NCBI GenBank assembly: GCA_023249205.1
Contig: JAHFDC010000036.1
Coordinates: forward strand, 1 to 7,252
Source: Candidatus Methylomirabilota bacterium
GTDB taxonomy: Bacteria > Methylomirabilota > Methylomirabilia > Methylomirabilales > JACPAU01
DNA length: 7,252 bases
Reading direction: 5' to 3'
A program made the translations under genes and the position numbers. A model generated the notes under the pieces. The model ran no database searches, was not told the origin of the DNA, and saw only the letters and a program-made list of their open reading frames with translations. How positions within the stretch are numbered: position 1 is the stretch's first letter; the number at the start of each line of letters is the position of its first letter. Shown here in pieces: positions 1 through 6,514 of the stretch.

Positions 1-2260
1 GCAAATCGGCGATCGCCCGCCTCAGCGCCCCGGTCCCCTTCCCGTGGACGATCCGGACCCGGGTGGCCCCGACCAAGAAGGCATCCTCCAGGTACTGCTC
101 GGCCCTTCGCACCGCCTCCTCCACCCGCTCCCCGAGGAGGTTGAGCTCCAGGGGGAGGTCCCCCACGGCGGGGAGTCTCGCCGCCACGGCGGCCGGCTCC
201 TCCTCGGAGTCCGCCGGGCGGACCTGGCCGGCCGGGACCCGGACCTTCCCCACCGGGAGTTGCACCGCCACGGTGCCGTCGGCCGACACCTCTTCCAGTA
301 CCGTCCCCCGCTGCCGGTAGGCCGGCAGGAGGACCGCCTGGCCCGGCCTGAGGGCCGGCGCCGGAGAGACCTCTGGGGGTGGCGCGACCCCCTCCGTGAC
401 CCGCTGCGACAGATCCGCCAGGTCGCGCTGGAAGGCCTTGATCGCCTCCCGGCCGGCGCCGGCTCCCCGGAGGCGGGCGACCAGGCGCTCCGCCTCCCCC
501 CGCGCGGCCGCCACAGCCGCCTCGGCGTCGGCTCGGGCCTGACGCCTGAGGGTGGCCGCCTCCCGCTGGAGTTCGCTCCAGAGGCTCTGGTGCCGCTCCC
601 GCGCCTCCGCCGCCCCCGCCAGCAGGCCTTCCGCCTCCCGGCGGGCCGACGCCGCCGCCTGCTGGTCGGAGGCCAAGTCCGCCAGAAGGTCGGAGGCGCG
701 AAGCGCGCTCGGGCCCAGGATCTCCCGCGCCCGGTCCACGATGGGCCCCGGCACTCCCAGGCGCGAGGCGATCTCGAGGGCGAAGGAGCGCCCCGGCACG
801 CCGAGGCTCAGCCGGTACAGGGGCCGGAGGGTCTCCAGGTCGAACTCCACGCTGGCATTCTCCATCCCCGCCGCCCGGGCGGCGTGGATCTTGACCGCCT
901 CCAGATGCGTCGTGGCGATGACGGCCGGGCCCTGCCGGAGGAGCGCCTCCAGGACCGCCACGCCGAGCGCCGCCCCCTCCGCGGGATCAGTCCCCGCCCC
1001 CAGTTCGTCCAGCAGAACGAGGGAGCGGCCCGTGGCCTCACCGAGGATCCGGGCGATCTGGCCGATGTGGGAGGAGAAGGTGCTCAGGCTCTGCGCGATA
1101 CTCTGCTCGTCCCCGATGTCCGCGAAGACGGCGTCGAAGACCGGGACGGCCGAATCCGGAGAGGCCGGGACGTGGAGGCCCGCGAGGGCCATGAGGGTGA
1201 GGACGCCCGCGGTCTTCAGGGCAACGGTCTTGCCTCCCGTGTTGGGTCCCGTGATGACCAGGACCCGGAAGCGGCCCCCCACTTCTATATCAATCGGGAC
1301 GGCCGGCGCCTCGGATGGAGGCACCTGCTCGAGGAGGAGCGGATGCCTGGCGCCGCGCAGGATCAGCCGCCCGTCAGCGGCCAGCGCGGGGCGGGCCGCC
1401 TTCCACCGGTCGGCCAGGCGTGCCTTGGCCAGGAGGAGGTCCAAGGCGGCCAGGGCCTGAAGGATCGCCTCGATTACCCCCGCCTCCTTGCCGACGAGAG
1501 CGGTGAGCCGTATCAGGATCCGCCGGACCTCCCGCTCCTCGGCCTTCCGGAGGAGCCGCAGGCGGTTGTTCTCCTCCACCACCGCCTCCGGCTCCAGGAA
1601 GAGCGTCTCCCCGCTGGCCGACTGGTCCTGGACGACCCCCCGGATCCGGCCCCGCCCCTCCCGGGTCACCGGAATCACGTACCGGTCGTTGCGGAGCGTC
1701 ACGAAGCGATCGGCCAGGGCCCCCTGGCCGGTCGCCCCCTTCAGGAACCCCTGGAGCGCCTCCAGGATCGCCTCCCGCTGGGCGGCCACCCGCTTGCGGA
1801 GCCGTTTGAGTTCGGCGCTGGCCTCATCGGCGATGCCCCCGTCCGGGGTCAGGCACCGCGTGAGGTCGGCCAGGACGTCGGCCGGCGGGATGAGCCGCTG
1901 CGTGGCAGCCTTGAGGCGAGACCAGGAGCCCTTGAGCGCGGCTCCGGCCGCCCGGAGCCGGCGGGCCGCCTCGAGGGTGGAGGCGATCTCCCCCAGGGTG
2001 ACCGGATCCAGCCAGGTCCCGGCGATGCGCGCCGCCGCGACTGCCTCCCGGATGTCGTGGACCCCCTCCATCGGGAGGCGCGTCGTAAGCAACGCCTCGC
2101 GGGCCTCCGAGACGGCGTCGAGAGCATCCGCGATGGCAGCCGGGTCTGTCCCCGGGCTGAGGGCCTCTGCCGCCTCCCGGCCCAGGGGGGTCGCCGCCTC
2201 CCGCGCGAGGCGGGCGAGGACCGCGGGGAACTCCAGGACCCTCAGGGCGTGTGCATCCAT
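1..2260 (-). CDS. mutS2: MutS2 family ATPase / Smr-domain protein (3' end cut by window edge)
   Basis: MutS2 is a DNA-structure-binding ATPase; members are linked to suppression of recombination and, in Bacillus, to collided-ribosome splitting. The reading frame is open from ATG at 2260 to base 1, giving 753 residues. Family members are about 780-790, so only the last few tens are missing. The N-terminus (MDAHALRVLEFPAVLARLA) matches the family opening. Then come a core/lever region, the NDRYVIPV segment (Y194), Walker A GPNTGGKT (338-345), Walker B LVLLDEL (414-420, D418/E419), the H-loop ATTHL (H452), a charged coiled coil at about 530-617, a KOW-like stretch at about 635-680 and a C-terminal Smr domain from about 703 with HGKGTGALR at 739-747. 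The domain lacks the usual LDLR/LDLH, reading LNLL at 706-709. No convincing Shine-Dalgarno precedes the ATG; the start is chosen by family alignment. It lies 54 nt beyond a terminator, so it should need its own promoter, which I could not identify. Confidence 0.96.
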   Translation of the reverse strand, partial: MDAHALRVLEFPAVLARLAREAATPLGREAAEALSPGTDPAAIADALDAVSEAREALLTTRLPMEGVHDIREAVAAARIAGTWLDPVTLGEIASTLEAARRLRAAGAALKGSWSRLKAATQRLIPPADVLADLTRCLTPDGGIADEASAELKRLRKRVAAQREAILEALQGFLKGATGQGALADRFVTLRNDRYVIPVTREGRGRIRGVVQDQSASGETLFLEPEAVVEENNRLRLLRKAEEREVRRILIRLTALVGKEAGVIEAILQALAALDLLLAKARLADRWKAARPALAADGRLILRGARHPLLLEQVPPSEAPAVPIDIEVGGRFRVLVITGPNTGGKTVALKTAGVLTLMALAGLHVPASPDSAVPVFDAVFADIGDEQSIAQSLSTFSSHIGQIARILGEATGRSLVLLDELGAGTDPAEGAALGVAVLEALLRQGPAVIATTHLEAVKIHAARAAGMENASVEFDLETLRPLYRLSLGVPGRSFALEIASRLGVPGPIVDRAREILGPSALRASDLLADLASDQQAAASARREAEGLLAGAAEARERHQSLWSELQREAATLRRQARADAEAAVAAARGEAERLVARLRGAGAGREAIKAFQRDLADLSQRVTEGVAPPPEVSPAPALRPGQAVLLPAYRQRGTVLEEVSADGTVAVQLPVGKVRVPAGQVRPADSEEEPAAVAARLPAVGDLPLELNLLGERVEEAVRRAEQYLEDAFLVGATRVRIVHGKGTGALRRAIADL

Positions 2261-2314
2261 GGAGAGACTCGGAGAGCATCCGAAAGGGAGGTGGCGGGCG
2301 AGGCGAGCCGGCCC

Positions 2315-2344
2315 AAAAAAACGAGGGACTCCGAGAGGAGTCCC
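2315..2344 (-). terminator. Intrinsic (Rho-independent) terminator of rpsU-yqeY
   Basis: On the minus strand the sequence is GGGACTCC, loop TCTC, GGAGTCCC, then TCG and seven T. The 8-bp stem is perfect (2337-2344 pairing with 2325-2332) and the T-run is at 2321-2315. It sits 53 nt after the yqeY stop and 54 nt before the mutS2 ATG, so it is placed to end the rpsU-yqeY transcript and separate it from mutS2. The hairpin plus T-run is seen directly; termination itself is inferred. Confidence 0.88.
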
Positions 2345-2397
2345 ACGCAGACGCCACGCACCGACACGCCGGCCAGGATCGCGCCCATCGCCCTCCG

Positions 2398-2865
2398 TCA
2401 GGTCGTCCCGAGCGCCTCCCGGACCATCTCGCTGAGAACCTTCCCGTCGGCCCTTCCGGCCAGCGCGGGCATCAGGTGGCTCATCACCTTCCCCATGTCC
2501 CGGGGAGTGCGGGCACCGGTCGCCCGGATCGCCTCCGCCACCTCGGCGCGCAGTTCATCCGGCGTGAGGGCCCGGGGGAGATAGGCCTCCACGATGGCCA
2601 GTTCGGCGGTCTCCTTCGCCACCAGGTCCTGCCGCCCGCCGGCCCGGAACTGCTCGATGGAGTCCCGGCGCTGCTTGCAGGCACTCGCGATCACCTGGAG
2701 GACCTCCGGGTCGGGGAGGGGCGCCCGGCGATCGCCGCGCCGGTCCTCCGCCACTTCCCGGGTCTGGACGGCGGCGAGGAGCATCCGGATGGCCGACGCC
2801 CGGATCTTCTCCCCCGCCTTCAGGGCCTGCTTCAGGTCGGCATCGAGCCGAGCCCGGAGCCCCAT
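2398..2865 (-). CDS. yqeY: GatB/YqeY domain protein
   Basis: This is a stand-alone protein of 155 residues related to the tRNA-binding tail domain of the GatB amidotransferase subunit. Its exact cellular role is unsettled. The family pattern is clear: [20 protein letters not shown] at the N-terminus, RDSIEQFRAGGRQDLVAKE at 67-85, EAYLP at 93-97 and the conserved DMGKVMSHLMPALAGRADGK at 123-142. Length is normal (about 147-150 usual; a charged RRGDRRAP stretch near 42-49 accounts for the slight excess). The ATG shares one base with the rpsU stop (TGATG), which suggests translational coupling, and AGGGG lies a few bases upstream. rpsU-yqeY is a widely conserved pair, often followed by dnaG and rpoD. 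Here a terminator and mutS2 follow instead. Confidence 0.95.
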   Translation of the reverse strand: MGLRARLDADLKQALKAGEKIRASAIRMLLAAVQTREVAEDRRGDRRAPLPDPEVLQVIASACKQRRDSIEQFRAGGRQDLVAKETAELAIVEAYLPRALTPDELRAEVAEAIRATGARTPRDMGKVMSHLMPALAGRADGKVLSEMVREALGTT

Positions 2866-3065
2866 CAGGGCCCCTGGATCAACCGCATCTTCTTCAGCAT
2901 CTTCTTGCGGGCGGCGAGGGCCTTCTTCTTGCGGCGGACGCTCGGCTTCTCGTAGTGCTCCCGCTTGCGGAGCTCGGAGAGGAGACCCGTCTTCTCGACC
3001 TGCTTCTTGAACCGGCGAAGCGCGGTCTCGAAGCTCTCGTCCTCCTTTACCACGACGCTGGTCAA
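2865..3065 (-). CDS. rpsU: 30S ribosomal protein S21 (TTG start)
   Basis: S21 is a small basic protein of the 30S platform, near the anti-Shine-Dalgarno end of 16S rRNA, and helps translation initiation. With a TTG start the protein has 66 residues: an N-terminal [20 protein letters not shown], the signature [20 protein letters not shown] and a lysine/arginine-rich tail ending in MRLIQGP. The TTG is preferred because a strong GGAGG lies exactly 8 nt upstream and because S21 proteins begin a few residues before the V.EDESFE motif. The in-frame ATG at 3089 (MEREVDRL) has no ribosome binding site, and using it would place that GGAGG inside the coding region. The gene has its own promoter and a leader with an inverted repeat, and it is coupled to yqeY by a 1-nt overlap. 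Confidence 0.95.
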   Translation of the reverse strand: MTSVVVKEDESFETALRRFKKQVEKTGLLSELRKREHYEKPSVRRKKKALAARKKMLKKMRLIQGP

Positions 3066-3070
3066 CCGAT

Positions 3071-3078
3071 CCACCTCC
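3071..3078 (-). promoter_or_regulatory. Strong Shine-Dalgarno that fixes the rpsU TTG start
   Basis: The minus strand reads GGAGGTGG here, followed by ATCGG and TTG at 3065. GGAGG is 8 nt from the TTG, which is near-ideal spacing. No comparable site precedes the in-frame ATG further upstream, so this element decides the start of S21. Confidence 0.85.
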
Positions 3079-3111
3079 CTCTCCATGGGAGCCAAAGATA
3101 CACACAAAGAC

Positions 3112-3164
3112 GCGAAACCCTTTGTTTCCTGGGGCAAACAACCCGCGGATCCAAAGGGTTTCGC
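3112..3164 (-). promoter_or_regulatory. Perfect 13-bp inverted repeat in the rpsU leader
   Basis: On the minus strand GCGAAACCCTTTG (3164-3152) is followed by 27 nt and then its exact complement CAAAGGGTTTCGC (3124-3112). It lies between the predicted rpsU transcription start (about 3190) and its ribosome binding site, so it would form a stem-loop in the rpsU leader RNA. No T-run follows, so it does not look like a terminator, although a role in ending upstream his/HIT transcripts cannot be excluded. Possible roles are S21 autoregulation, RNA stability or a dispersed repeat. The inverted repeat is seen directly; the role is inferred. Confidence 0.7.
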
Positions 3165-3196
3165 CGGTCAGTAAAGCACGCCAATGAATCGCCTTA

Positions 3197-3226
3197 AATA
3201 TAGGTTGGGGACGGCTCCGCTGTCAA
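3197..3226 (-). promoter_or_regulatory. Sigma70-type promoter for rpsU-yqeY
   Basis: The minus strand has TTGACA (3226-3221), an 18-bp spacer and TATATT (3202-3197). Reading CTATAT instead gives a 17-bp spacer. This is a perfect -35 with a good -10 inside an AT-rich island of an otherwise very GC-rich window. It begins 15 nt after the HIT gene stop. The predicted start near 3190 leaves a leader of about 120 nt before the rpsU TTG. Confidence 0.8.
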
Positions 3227-3241
3227 CCAGAATCTCGGCAC

Positions 3242-3586
3242 CTAGCCCGGCGGCCACTCCATGGGCCGGCCGGCAAGGAGGTGCAGGTGGAGATGAAAAA
3301 TCACCTGCCCCCCCTCCCGGTTCGTGTTCACGACCAGGCGGAACCCGCTCTCCGCCACCCCCCTCTCCCGGGCGATGCGGTTCGCGGCCAGGACGAGGCG
3401 GCCCAGGAGGGGCGCCGAGGCCTCCGTCACATCCAGCGTATGGGCCAGGTGCTTCTTCGGCACCAGCAGGACGTGGACCGGAGCCTGGGGATTGATGTCC
3501 TCGAAGGCGTAGATCTCCCCATCCTCGTACACCGTCTTGCTGGGGATCTCCTTCGCCACGATCCGACAGAAGAGGCACTCCGGCAC
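3242..3586 (-). CDS. HIT family (HINT-type) purine nucleoside phosphoramidase
   Basis: HINT enzymes hydrolyse adenosine phosphoramidates and related AMP adducts in the cytoplasm. The protein has 114 residues, a normal size. It opens with CLFCRIVAKEIPS (C4/C7, the usual pair), has YEDGEIYAFEDINPQAPVHV in the middle, VVNTNREGGQ at 85-94 and the catalytic histidine triad HLHLH at 98-102 (H98, H100, H102). It ends with GRPMEWPPG, typical of HINT. The GTG at 3586 is chosen because it puts the C.FC motif at residue 4 and starts 5 nt after the hisIE stop, with G-rich sequence just upstream. Longer in-frame versions would run into hisIE. Close spacing suggests co-transcription with hisIE. The sequence does not show the physiological substrate. 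Confidence 0.94.
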   Translation of the reverse strand: MPECLFCRIVAKEIPSKTVYEDGEIYAFEDINPQAPVHVLLVPKKHLAHTLDVTEASAPLLGRLVLAANRIARERGVAESGFRLVVNTNREGGQVIFHLHLHLLAGRPMEWPPG

Positions 3587-3591
3587 CCTTC

Positions 3592-4293
3592 TTACCCCCC
3601 CGCCGGTGGCCCGTACTCCGGCTTGCGCTTCCCCTCGCGCCGCGCCAGTTCCGCCGCCACCTCCTCCAGGCCCAGATCGCACTCCGCCAGGAGGACCAGC
3701 GTGTGGAACCAGAGATCCGCCACCTCGTAACGGATCGCCTCCCGCTCCCCCGCTTGAGCCGCCAGCAGGAGCTCAGTCGTCTCCTCGCCGATCTTCTTCA
3801 GGATCCGCTCCCGGCCCGCCGCGAATAGCCCCCCCACGTAGGAGCCGGGGGGGGCGGCGGCCTTCCGGTCCCGGACGGTCGCGAAAATCCGCTTGAGGAC
3901 GGCCGGCAGCCCCCCGTACACCTCGGCCGGGTCGAAGCGGGCCTGCGCCTCCTCCTTCAGGGCCCCGCCCGGCTCGATCCGCGTGAAGAAGCAGGACCGG
4001 TTTCCCGTGTGGCACGCCGCCACCACCTGCTCCACCCGGAGCAGGAGGGCATCGGCATCGCAGTCCAGGTGGATGCTCCGGACCCGCTGGAGGTGGCCCG
4101 AGATCTCCCCCTTCTGCCAGACGCGCTCGCGGGAGCGGCTGTAGAAGTGGGTCAGGCCGCTTTGCAGGGTCCGCTCCACGGCCTCCCGGTTCATGTAGGC
4201 GACCATGAGGACGTCGCCGCTCCCGTCGTCCTGGATCACGGCCGGGATGAGGCCCTGCGCGTCGAAGGTCAGCCTGGCCAGGAGATCGTCCAT
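3592..4293 (-). CDS. hisIE: Bifunctional phosphoribosyl-AMP cyclohydrolase / phosphoribosyl-ATP pyrophosphohydrolase
   Basis: This fused enzyme performs histidine steps 2 and 3: it removes pyrophosphate from PR-ATP, then opens the purine ring of PR-AMP. The product has 233 residues. The N-terminal HisI domain (about 1-115) carries [11 protein letters not shown] (59-69), the metal-binding DCDAD (77-81) and the cysteines C78, C94 and C101 in the DCD and CHTG..SCF motifs. The C-terminal HisE domain (about 127-225) carries GSYVGGLF (150-157), [11 protein letters not shown] (164-174, acidic E170/E171/E174) and [15 protein letters not shown] (190-204, D193), the MazG-like metal site. Length is slightly above the E. 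coli enzyme (about 203). The ATG at 4293 has GGGGAGAGG directly upstream, and the same AGAGGATGG is duplicated 11 nt earlier. hisF ends 87 nt upstream and the HIT gene starts 5 nt downstream. Confidence 0.97.
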   Translation of the reverse strand: MDDLLARLTFDAQGLIPAVIQDDGSGDVLMVAYMNREAVERTLQSGLTHFYSRSRERVWQKGEISGHLQRVRSIHLDCDADALLLRVEQVVAACHTGNRSCFFTRIEPGGALKEEAQARFDPAEVYGGLPAVLKRIFATVRDRKAAAPPGSYVGGLFAAGRERILKKIGEETTELLLAAQAGEREAIRYEVADLWFHTLVLLAECDLGLEEVAAELARREGKRKPEYGPPAGG

Positions 4294-4312
4294 CCTCTCC
4301 CCATCCTCTCGA
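4291..4312 (-). repeat. Tandem duplication of the hisIE ribosome-binding/start region
   Basis: Two 11-nt units lie side by side on the minus strand, sharing the 9-mer GAGAGGATG. Each contains a purine-rich ribosome-binding stretch and an ATG. The second ATG (4293) is the hisIE start. The first (4304) is out of frame and would stop after 11 codons, inside hisIE. The repeat is seen directly; any effect on translation is inferred. Confidence 0.6.
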
Positions 4313-4348
4313 AGGGAGGCCCGGCGGCCCCGCGCGGTGGTTCCCTCG

Positions 4349-4369
4349 CGCCCCGGCCTCCCCGGGGCG
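4349..4369 (-). other. GC-rich hairpin in the hisF-hisIE spacer
   Basis: The minus strand reads CGCCCCGG, loop GGAGG, CCGGGGCG: a perfect 8-bp GC stem (4362-4369 with 4349-4356) starting 11 nt after the hisF stop. No T-run follows, so it is not a canonical terminator. It lies in the only long spacer of the his block (87 nt) and could stabilise or process the upstream mRNA, or trim expression of hisIE. Confidence 0.5.
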
Positions 4370-4380
4370 ACGCCGCTCCC

Positions 4381-5139
4381 CTAGGGCCGCACCGGGACCC
4401 CCCGCTCCCGGAGGTACGCCTTCACCTCAGGGATGCTCAATTCCCCGAAGTGGAAGATCGAGGCCGCGAGGGCCGCGTCCGCCCCGCCCTCCGTCAGGGC
4501 CGCGTGCAGGTGCTCCGGCTTCCCGGCGCCGCCGGACGCGATGACCGGCACCGGCACAGCGCCCGCCACGGCGGCGGTGAGCGCCAGATCGTAGCCGTCC
4601 TTCGTCCCGTCCCGGTCCATGCTCGTCAGGAGGATCTCGCCGGCCCCGAGCGCCGCCCCGCGCGAGGCCCACGCCACCGCCTCCAGACCCGTGGGCGTCC
4701 GCCCCCCGTGGATGAAGACCTCCCAGCCCCCGCCCGGGCGCGCTTTGGCGTCAATGGCGAGCACGATGCATTGGCTCCCGAACCGCTCCGCCGCCTCCCG
4801 GAGAAGGTCGGGACCCTGCACGGCGGCCGTGTTCAGCGAGACCTTGTCCGCGCCGGCCAGCAGCAGCGCCCTGATGTCCTCGAGCGAGGCGATGCCGCCC
4901 CCCACCGTGAGGGGCATGAAGGCCCGCTCGGCCGTCCGCCGGACCACCTCCAGGAGAATCTTTCGCCGCTCGTGCGAAGCCGTGATGTCCAGGAAGACCA
5001 ATTCGTCGGCGCCGGCCGCATCGTAGGCGCCGGCCGCCTGGGCCGGGTCGCCGGCATCCCGGAGGTCCACGAACCGCACCCCCTTCACCACCCGCCCGTC
5101 TTTCACGTCCAGGCACGGGATGATCCTCTTGGCCAGCAC
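4381..5139 (-). CDS. hisF: Imidazole glycerol phosphate synthase, cyclase subunit HisF
   Basis: HisF is the (beta/alpha)8-barrel half of IGP synthase. It uses ammonia from HisH to turn PRFAR into imidazole glycerol phosphate and AICAR. From the GTG at 5139 the protein has 252 residues and begins [20 protein letters not shown], the canonical family start. This numbering puts the catalytic aspartates at D11 and D130 (LAIDAK), exactly as in Thermotoga HisF. The phosphate-binding loops TVGGGI (about 78-83) and ASGGAG (about 201-206) are present. A second in-frame GTG at 5151 would overlap the hisA stop and add four residues. The 5139 start is preferred because GGTGGGG lies 6 nt before it and it fits the family. 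Only one base separates it from the hisA stop, so coupling is likely. Confidence 0.97.
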   Translation of the reverse strand: MLAKRIIPCLDVKDGRVVKGVRFVDLRDAGDPAQAAGAYDAAGADELVFLDITASHERRKILLEVVRRTAERAFMPLTVGGGIASLEDIRALLLAGADKVSLNTAAVQGPDLLREAAERFGSQCIVLAIDAKARPGGGWEVFIHGGRTPTGLEAVAWASRGAALGAGEILLTSMDRDGTKDGYDLALTAAVAGAVPVPVIASGGAGKPEHLHAALTEGGADAALAASIFHFGELSIPEVKAYLRERGVPVRP

Positions 5140-5140
5140 G

Positions 5141-5872
5141 TCACGCCCCACCCTGGAACCGGCGGATGGCCGCTCCCAAATCTACGGTCCCCTCGTAGAG
5201 TGCCCTCCCAAGGATCGCCCCCGCCACCCCACGAGGGGCCAGGGCTGCCACCGCCTCGAGATGGGAGAGGGTTCCGATCCCGCCCGAGGCCAGGACGGGG
5301 AGGCTGACGGCCGCCGCCACCCGTTCCAGTTCACGCAGGTTCGGGCCGGTGAGCATCCCGTCGGCGGCGATATCGGTGTGGATCACGCCGGAGGCGCCGA
5401 GCGCCATCGCCTCCGCCGCGACCTCCGCGGCATCGCGCCCCGTATCCGCCTGCCACCCCCGGACCGCGACCCGCCCCTCCCGTGCGTCAATCCCGACGAG
5501 GATCCGCCCGGGGAACCGCGCCGCCGCCTCCCGGACGAGCGCCGGGTCCTCGATGGCCGCGGTTCCCAGAATGGCCCAGGTCGCCCCCGCTTCGAGGATC
5601 GCCTCCACATCGCCGAGCCGCCGGAGCCCCCCTCCAACCTGCAGCGACAGTCCCGCATCCCGGGCGATCCGGGCGATGAGGGGACGGTTACCGCTCCAGG
5701 CCCCGAAAGCCCCGTCCAGGTCCACGACGTGCAGCCGCCGCGCCCCGGCCGCTGCGAAGGCCGCCGCCACTGCGGTCGGATCGTCGCTGTAGGCCTTCTC
5801 CCGGGCCGGGTCCCCCTGGAGGAGCCGGACGCAGCGCCCCCCCCGGAGGTCAATCGCCGGGATGATCAGCAT
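5141..5872 (-). CDS. hisA: Phosphoribosylformimino-AICAR isomerase HisA
   Basis: HisA catalyses step 4 of histidine synthesis, the Amadori rearrangement of ProFAR to PRFAR, which then passes to HisF/HisH. The product has 243 residues, normal for this (beta/alpha)8-barrel. [20 protein letters not shown] holds the catalytic D8. [10 protein letters not shown] is at 48-57, the first phosphate loop QVGGGLR at 78-84, the second catalytic aspartate D129 in [22 protein letters not shown] at 165-178 and the second phosphate loop ASGGIG at 195-200. The ATG overlaps the end of hisH by 7 nt (ATGCTGA) and has only a weak ribosome binding site, which suggests translational coupling. I see nothing that separates a plain HisA from a dual HisA/TrpF (PriA) enzyme. 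Confidence 0.97.
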   Translation of the reverse strand: MLIIPAIDLRGGRCVRLLQGDPAREKAYSDDPTAVAAAFAAAGARRLHVVDLDGAFGAWSGNRPLIARIARDAGLSLQVGGGLRRLGDVEAILEAGATWAILGTAAIEDPALVREAAARFPGRILVGIDAREGRVAVRGWQADTGRDAAEVAAEAMALGASGVIHTDIAADGMLTGPNLRELERVAAAVSLPVLASGGIGTLSHLEAVAALAPRGVAGAILGRALYEGTVDLGAAIRRFQGGA

Positions 5873-6510
5873 CGCGCGGCCAGGTCGCCGAAGTTCCTCA
5901 GGAGGGTGAGCCCCAGGGTCTGGCTCTTCTCGGGATGGAACTGCGTGGCCATCAGGTTCTCGCGCCGGATGACCGCCGCAAAGGGGACGCCGTAGGTGGC
6001 CGTGGCGGCCACGACCCCTGCGTCCGACGGGGCCACGTAGTACGAGTGGACGAAGTAGAAGTGGCTCCCGTCCGGGATCCCGCGGAGCAGCGGCGCCTCC
6101 CTCACGATCTCGATGGGAACCCAGCCGATGAGGGGGACCTTCAGGGGGGCGGGGGGCCTCCCGGGCGATGCCGGCCCTTCCGGCGGGAAGCGAACCACCT
6201 GCCCCCGGAGGATGTCCAGGCCGCGGTGCCGCCCGAACTCCTCGCTCTCGGAGAAGAGGAAGTGCAGGCCCAGGCAGATCCCCAGGACCGGCTTGCCCCG
6301 TTCGATCTGCCGGAGCAGGGGCTCGATGAAGCCGGCGGCCGTGAGTTTCGCGATCCCGTCGGCGAAGGCCCCCACGCCGGGCAACACGATTCCCCGCGCC
6401 TCCGGAAGGAGCCGGGGGTCCTCCACGACCTTCGCTTCGTGGCCCACCCGCTCGAAGCCCTTCTGGACGCTCCGGAGGTTGGCGATCCCCGAGTCAATGA
6501 TGGCGATCAT
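5866..6510 (-). CDS. hisH: Imidazole glycerol phosphate synthase, glutamine amidotransferase subunit HisH
   Basis: HisH is the class I glutaminase that feeds ammonia to HisF. The protein has 214 residues from the ATG at 6510 (MIAIIDSGIANLRSVQKGFE), which lies 4 nt after the hisB stop; a longer in-frame start at 6573 would run into hisB. PGVGAF is at 44-49, the nucleophile C79 in GICLG, and the rest of the triad H192/E194 in FHPEKS; VHSYYV is at 154-159. The usual interface motif PH(M/I)GWN reads PLIGWV here (126-131), so the His and Asn are replaced while G and W are kept. A Pro/Gly-rich stretch at about 109-122 looks like a small insertion just before it. The catalytic triad is intact, so activity is expected, though glutaminase-cyclase signalling might differ. 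Confidence 0.96.
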   Translation of the reverse strand: MIAIIDSGIANLRSVQKGFERVGHEAKVVEDPRLLPEARGIVLPGVGAFADGIAKLTAAGFIEPLLRQIERGKPVLGICLGLHFLFSESEEFGRHRGLDILRGQVVRFPPEGPASPGRPPAPLKVPLIGWVPIEIVREAPLLRGIPDGSHFYFVHSYYVAPSDAGVVAATATYGVPFAAVIRRENLMATQFHPEKSQTLGLTLLRNFGDLAARC

Positions 6511-6514
6511 GGCC

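Noticed and set aside
44..2584. An 846-codon open frame on the plus strand opposite mutS2 and the end of yqeY
   Set aside because: Its product is a low-complexity Arg/Gly/Pro-rich string with no recognisable family. It is open because GC-rich antisense DNA has few stops. The minus strand has a full MutS2 with Walker and Smr motifs.
3083..3141. Longer N-termini for S21 (from 3137 or 3089) and a long frame running from 3141 into yqeY
   Set aside because: The TTG at 3065 has the only good ribosome binding site and matches S21 length. The yqeY family starts at 2865; the upstream part of its open frame is the shadow of rpsU.
4337..4345. The 9-mer gtggttccc is shared between the hisF-hisIE spacer and the hisB leader (7200-7208)
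   Set aside because: It is too short, and the flanking sequences do not align; probably chance in GC-rich spacers.
4009..5307. A 432-codon plus-strand open frame opposite hisIE, hisF and hisA (and similar ones at 5120-5995 and 6113-7138)
   Set aside because: These are antisense shadows of well-identified his genes, with compositionally biased translations and no domain signal.
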